From Caldilineaceae bacterium (lineage in GTDB: Bacteria > Chloroflexota > Anaerolineae > Caldilineales > Caldilineaceae), in assembly GCA_019637695.1 (NCBI GenBank), contig JAHBVG010000027.1:1-64000 (forward strand): a stretch of 64,000 nt of DNA, given 5' to 3'. A program made the translations under genes and the position numbers. Position 1 is the first letter of the stretch; the number at the start of each line of letters is the position of its first letter. Under the pieces are notes generated by a model. It was not told the origin of the DNA and searched no databases. It was given only the letters and a program-made list of their open reading frames with translations. This document shows, one piece after another, positions 62,701 through 64,000 of the stretch.

Positions 62701-63057
62701 GGCGCGGCGATCTGCAACGCTGGCATAGACGCGTTCATCGAGCGCGGCCAGATCCGCTTCCGCTTTCAAAAGGAGGATGAAGCGTGTTTTGCCGGACGAC
62801 GCGGCGCGAATCGAGTTGTGCAAGCCAGACTGCGGAGAAGAGGGGGGAATGGCCGGCGCACTTTCGCCGCGCAACTCTGCCAGGATACGTGGATCGACTT
62901 TGGCTTGAATCTCTGCTGGCAGCGCCTCCCAGTCTGCGGATGTGGCGCGATCCACGGGTTCCTGGGCGCGCAGAGGGCGGAGCTGCCCAAATCCCAGGAT
63001 CAACAAGAACAGGCAACATGCCAAAGCGCAGGGAAGCCGCTTCAAAAGGATATTCAT
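56785..63057 (-). CDS. Giant secreted subtilisin-like protease with Kelch and DUF11 repeats
   Basis: 2090 aa from the ATG at 63057 after TGGAGA. Sec signal peptide (1-31). I9-like propeptide about 90-190. S8 catalytic domain with Asp249 (GGFDTGVN), His307 (DSHGTH), Asn387 (NNSWG) and Ser489 (SGTSM). Carboxypeptidase-regulatory domains about 565-760. A Kelch-like propeller about 1150-1400 (PLPRALVGASAGGSDGKLYV). Several DUF11/SdrD-like repeats (LPASLSYLPDSILCSAGTCG, LPLELTYQPDSVVCGAGQCA) run to the end. The last residues are IFLPLARMDIWRYYLPWVGRE. Extracellular protease, probably surface-held. Confidence 0.9.
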   Translation of the reverse strand: MNILLKRLPCALACCLFLLILGFGQLRPLRAQEPVDRATSADWEALPAEIQAKVDPRILAELRGESAPAIPPSSPQSGLHNSIRAASSGKTRFILLLKAEADLAALDERVYASVADRRAAVVTELMETAARSQAPLKAVLAERQRRSQVTGYQPFYIVNAIAVEGDLDTVVELAQRDDIDRVVASYPLLRMWDKTLKGTGAGNVGPPPADPPPADPTSHFPWNITQVGADRVWRELGITGQGAVVGGFDTGVNYRHPALASSYRGVGDGGLYRHDYNWFEPGPQLYANGNLGPSKSAAPYDCDYDSHGTHTMGTMVGAGGPEEYAIGVAPGARWIAVPGICWETMPGTGLADDIGGLKAFQWFLCPTDLSGTLASADCSQAPDVINNSWGTSNPVNDIFRPAIAALRAAGATVVFSAGNVGRPGSIGSPAHLAETITVGATTVNDDLTPFSSRGPAFHNLELKPNVSAPGDSVVSATGSSGYSFYSGTSMAAPHVAGLIALLVAADLVDGERNLNVDELEAFLTNTAVDLGEFGPDVGYGHGRIDAYQAVRWALSAGDLRGQLRDQQSNAPIADAEIRGHDLNTGETFTGMADGSGVYSLTVPAGLYQLTVRAWGYEPATFANQRVITGALSMADFNLQPLPKGLLTGTLRRGSTPIVDARLSVAEMPSVQTISAADGSFDFSLPAGQHTIVVEAKGHRRITRTLTVPTAGATLPLQMEVAPTILLVNADASAGWFFGWPVHPFMAWALEQHGYLYDLWSIEYTHFIDQRTLGNGVVEYGIPSAQTMRQYDIVIWMHSGCSGFLDCWWGNPAAIGADGELSAYLKAGGRLLISGQEVGKMDGDRGFYDQLLRADVRSVDGGIPQGSGLTGKAFLEGINLTLTNASLYGSPNSASYFSPDMVTPAGKSVYPVLTYAGGEAAALAIAPCDAGYRAIYLAMGYENVAPYAQWQDPAISEVIARSVRWLHRHQDSADYQLIALSTGKVGSAGKRLFYDVQIENVGTQTLKIDLALAGNRWPVQIFEDGAPVQSSLSLTACHTRHLQIVVEIPADAANGDKDSFTLTTSTPEQPALASNTRTFTTHILPLWQRAASMLSNRIWMAATTMPGTDDLYTVGGLEINQFSWEFSSANHRYEGCTRTWEALAPLPRALVGASAGGSDGKLYVAGGVDSSAYSAALYIYDPGANTWSQGADLPAAQAFAASAVVDNRLYLFGGESYYYLDHTLIYDPASNGWSTGAPMPGGSTGSPIATAWNGEIYLLRGNFFSLQLSIYNPATNSWRTGASPIYERSGGLLAAASDGYLYLFGGSVYPDSKMVERYHPPTDTWEEFSSLQDGGRYGAVGAFVAGHLLVAGGFGYSNAFLSTESLTLTPNFCNSTVDIPQSAIEPGGEFTVRIVMRPDTSPLANARIAAPIPSDTTFGAFVENPLGALYNAEKREVEWQGALNSGPPQIIAYTLRGDASLQPGTRIQGEVTFDTGLGVQFARKLQVGVFAADFSASSKWASAISPGSGKRLTYTIELLSFTPIGGSLSLHDKLPTGTQYLPGSLSASTGVVNYDAVTHTIRWQGVVQPKPGATVNLSENYLWGDSDSRGDVADVLFNWTDIAGDGKRLVVGDAQFICDLDIGFPFSFYGKEYTNLCVHTDGYITFEKSAMPVIWSCTLPTSVVRAPLIAGLWTDLVVEGGVYARVVGSAPNRRLILQWDQAYRYGLDDSPTIDFQLVLSEGGNIQVQVLRAPTGLRDTVVGVQDTISRATTAYHCDDSGTFHNRLAVRFLAPNQSVATPRAQIQYSVDIDASLKPNTWVTNTVQITSAQEIFERHASVLVNPMDLGGSTLTVDRPEIKVGERIGVLFRLHNSGLATASGASLINALPASLSYLPDSILCSAGTCGASGNVISWTGAIPPQQEVTVAYSATLTTLLADSTPVTVSAQLDDGQGSILPLSASFVARQAELSASFVEIEPAIFHPGDVVTYTIFLYNSGGDSANVEMIHALPLELTYQPDSVVCGAGQCAYVDGKIEWQGTLPPRTMVPVRFRMATPLDIARGAKIVSVVTLKSQDTQVEYSILAAFDVARQIFLPLARMDIWRYYLPWVGRE

Positions 63058-63245
63058 CTGTGTCTCCAGTTTTGTGGCGCAGCAGAGAACGATGAAGGGT
63101 AGCGATTGCTGCATAGAAAGCAGAACGCAACAGGCATCTTGGTGGGAGAGAGAGAAAGAGCCAGCGACCATTCCATCCCGTCCATATTGTACGCCTAATT
63201 GCGTAGACTGGCTACCACCCAATGTCAGTAGTTCATGATTTCATA

Positions 63246-63278
63246 GGCTCCCGCCGGGTCCGTGACCCGGCGGGAGCC
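63246..63278. terminator. Perfect 15-bp hairpin downstream of the P450 gene
   Basis: GGCTCCCGCCGGGTC, CGT loop, GACCCGGCGGGAGCC. It lies between the P450 end (63312) and the subtilase start. Without a T-tract it is an uncertain terminator and may be another intergenic repeat. Its flank GATTTCATAGGCTC also occurs at 11808. The rest of 63058-63311 has no gene. Confidence 0.5.
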
Positions 63279-63311
63279 AAAATCGTGAATTGCTGAATGT
63301 GGCATTTTCAT

Positions 63312-64000
63312 TCATCGCAAAGGGTGTAGCGTTAGATGGAGGGGCGCAGTGGGACAGGTGGAGCCGCGGAAGGCAACGCCGATCTCTGCTTCGGTCGTCG
63401 ATTCAAGGCGATAGCGTTGGGCAGTCAAGGCAAAGGCCAGGGTCATCTCCATGAGGGCAAAGTTGTTGCCCAAACAGATGCGCGGTCCGCTAATGAAGGG
63501 GATATAGGCCGACTTGGGCCGCGCCGCTATCTCTGGCCGGAACCGTTCGGGATCGAAGCGCTCAGGATCGGGCCAGACGCTCGGCAATCGGTGGGTCAAA
63601 TAGGGGACGAGCATGACGATCCCCCCGGCCTGCACTCGGTAATCGCCGATCTGATCGTCGGCGACAATTTGACGACCGAGGAGCGCCGTGGGCGGGTAGA
63701 GACGCAGGGTTTCATCCACCACCCTGTGCGTGTAGCTGAGGCGGAAGAGATCGTCCACACTAGGCAGACGTCCGCCCAGCACAGCGTCGACCTCAGCAAT
63801 CAACCGTTCTTGTACATCCGGGTTGCGCGAGAGCAGATACCAGCCCCAGGTCAGGCTGCGCGCCGTGGTCTCGAAGCCAGCCAAAAACAGGGTGACGACC
63901 TCATCGCGCAACTGCCGTTCGCTCATCCGTTCACCGGTCTCCTCATCGCGCGCCTGCAACAGGATCGAAAGCAGCGTATCGCCAGATTGACCCCGTCCGC
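63312..64000 (-). CDS. Cytochrome P450 (5' part outside window)
   Basis: C-terminal about 229 residues of a P450 monooxygenase. The I-helix oxygen motif is AGFETTA, the ExxR is ETLR, the PERF region is FDPERFRPE, and the heme ligand is in [14 protein letters not shown] (Cys). The frame is open to the window edge, so the N-terminus lies outside. Relatives are bacterial CYPs that hydroxylate fatty acids, terpenes or drugs. Redox partner not seen. Confidence 0.92.
   Translation of the reverse strand, partial: GRGQSGDTLLSILLQARDEETGERMSERQLRDEVVTLFLAGFETTARSLTWGWYLLSRNPDVQERLIAEVDAVLGGRLPSVDDLFRLSYTHRVVDETLRLYPPTALLGRQIVADDQIGDYRVQAGGIVMLVPYLTHRLPSVWPDPERFDPERFRPEIAARPKSAYIPFISGPRICLGNNFALMEMTLAFALTAQRYRLESTTEAEIGVAFRGSTCPTAPLHLTLHPLR

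Overview
The window looks like a chromosomal piece of a GC-rich, free-living heterotrophic bacterium, most probably a Chloroflexota member of the Caldilineaceae/Anaerolineae type. This is an inference from the mix of many Gfo/Idh/MocA oxidoreductases, Uma2 and DinB proteins, a CtaG-type oxidase assembly protein, a giant secreted subtilase ending in FLPL/YLPW motifs, and spacers filled with heptanucleotide repeats. No rRNA, tRNA, CRISPR array or phage region was seen.

Layout. 1-4151: end of an oligopeptide-type ABC importer operon (two ATPases, two small ORFs, a lipoprotein binding protein). 4152-4815: a 664-bp regulatory spacer with two hairpins, a decayed MITE, a strong promoter and twin palindromes. 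4816-7413: sugar isomerase, DeoR repressor and RhaM-type mutarotase, one operon. 7590-8282: a 5'-truncated ABC ATPase remnant. 8334-23288: a plus-strand sugar-processing region with five Gfo/Idh/MocA dehydrogenases, two TIM-barrel isomerase/epimerases, an aldo/keto reductase, a sulfotransferase, a sulfatase-fold hydrolase, an MFS transporter, VapBC, Uma2 and an IS982 copy. 23426-27168: VOC protein, galactokinase, signal peptidase II, a 118-bp MITE and CtaG. 27159-38356: a continuous minus-strand block with a SWIM protein, double GNAT, SnoaL-like protein, MFS, a Cys-rich coiled-coil protein translationally coupled to a RapA-like SNF2 helicase, and an M16 peptidase. 38551-43002: SDR, serpin, DinB, a small membrane protein and ManD-type dehydratase. 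43124-44573: an ISKra4-like element. 44663-47660: DinB-ankyrin fusion and a secreted beta-propeller-like protein. 47774-55646: a minus-strand sugar-acid module (MFS, enolase-superfamily dehydratase, UxuA-like dehydratase, RraA-like lyase, FAD/Fe-S oxidase). 55770-64000: glutaredoxin-like protein, stress protein, giant subtilase and a partial cytochrome P450.

The genes suggest a scavenger of plant or algal sugars. Sugar oxidation by Gfo/Idh/MocA enzymes, epimerisation by TIM-barrel proteins, dehydration of aldonic and uronic acids by ManD, UxuA and MR/MLE enzymes, aldol-type cleavage by the RraA homologue and oxidation of a 2-hydroxyacid product by the FAD/Fe-S enzyme would make a coherent route. 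The exact substrates are not visible in the sequence.

The most striking non-coding signal is a family of 7-9-nt tandem repeats arranged as inverted arms in about 20 spacers. They often supply the stop codon of the neighbouring gene, one copy lies in frame inside a coding region, and both insertion sequences sit in them. The most interesting protein system is the SNF2 helicase plus its RING-like Cys-rich coiled-coil partner. A twin-palindrome control region upstream of the isomerase/DeoR/RhaM operon and a MITE family sharing ends with the ISKra4-like element are also worth attention.
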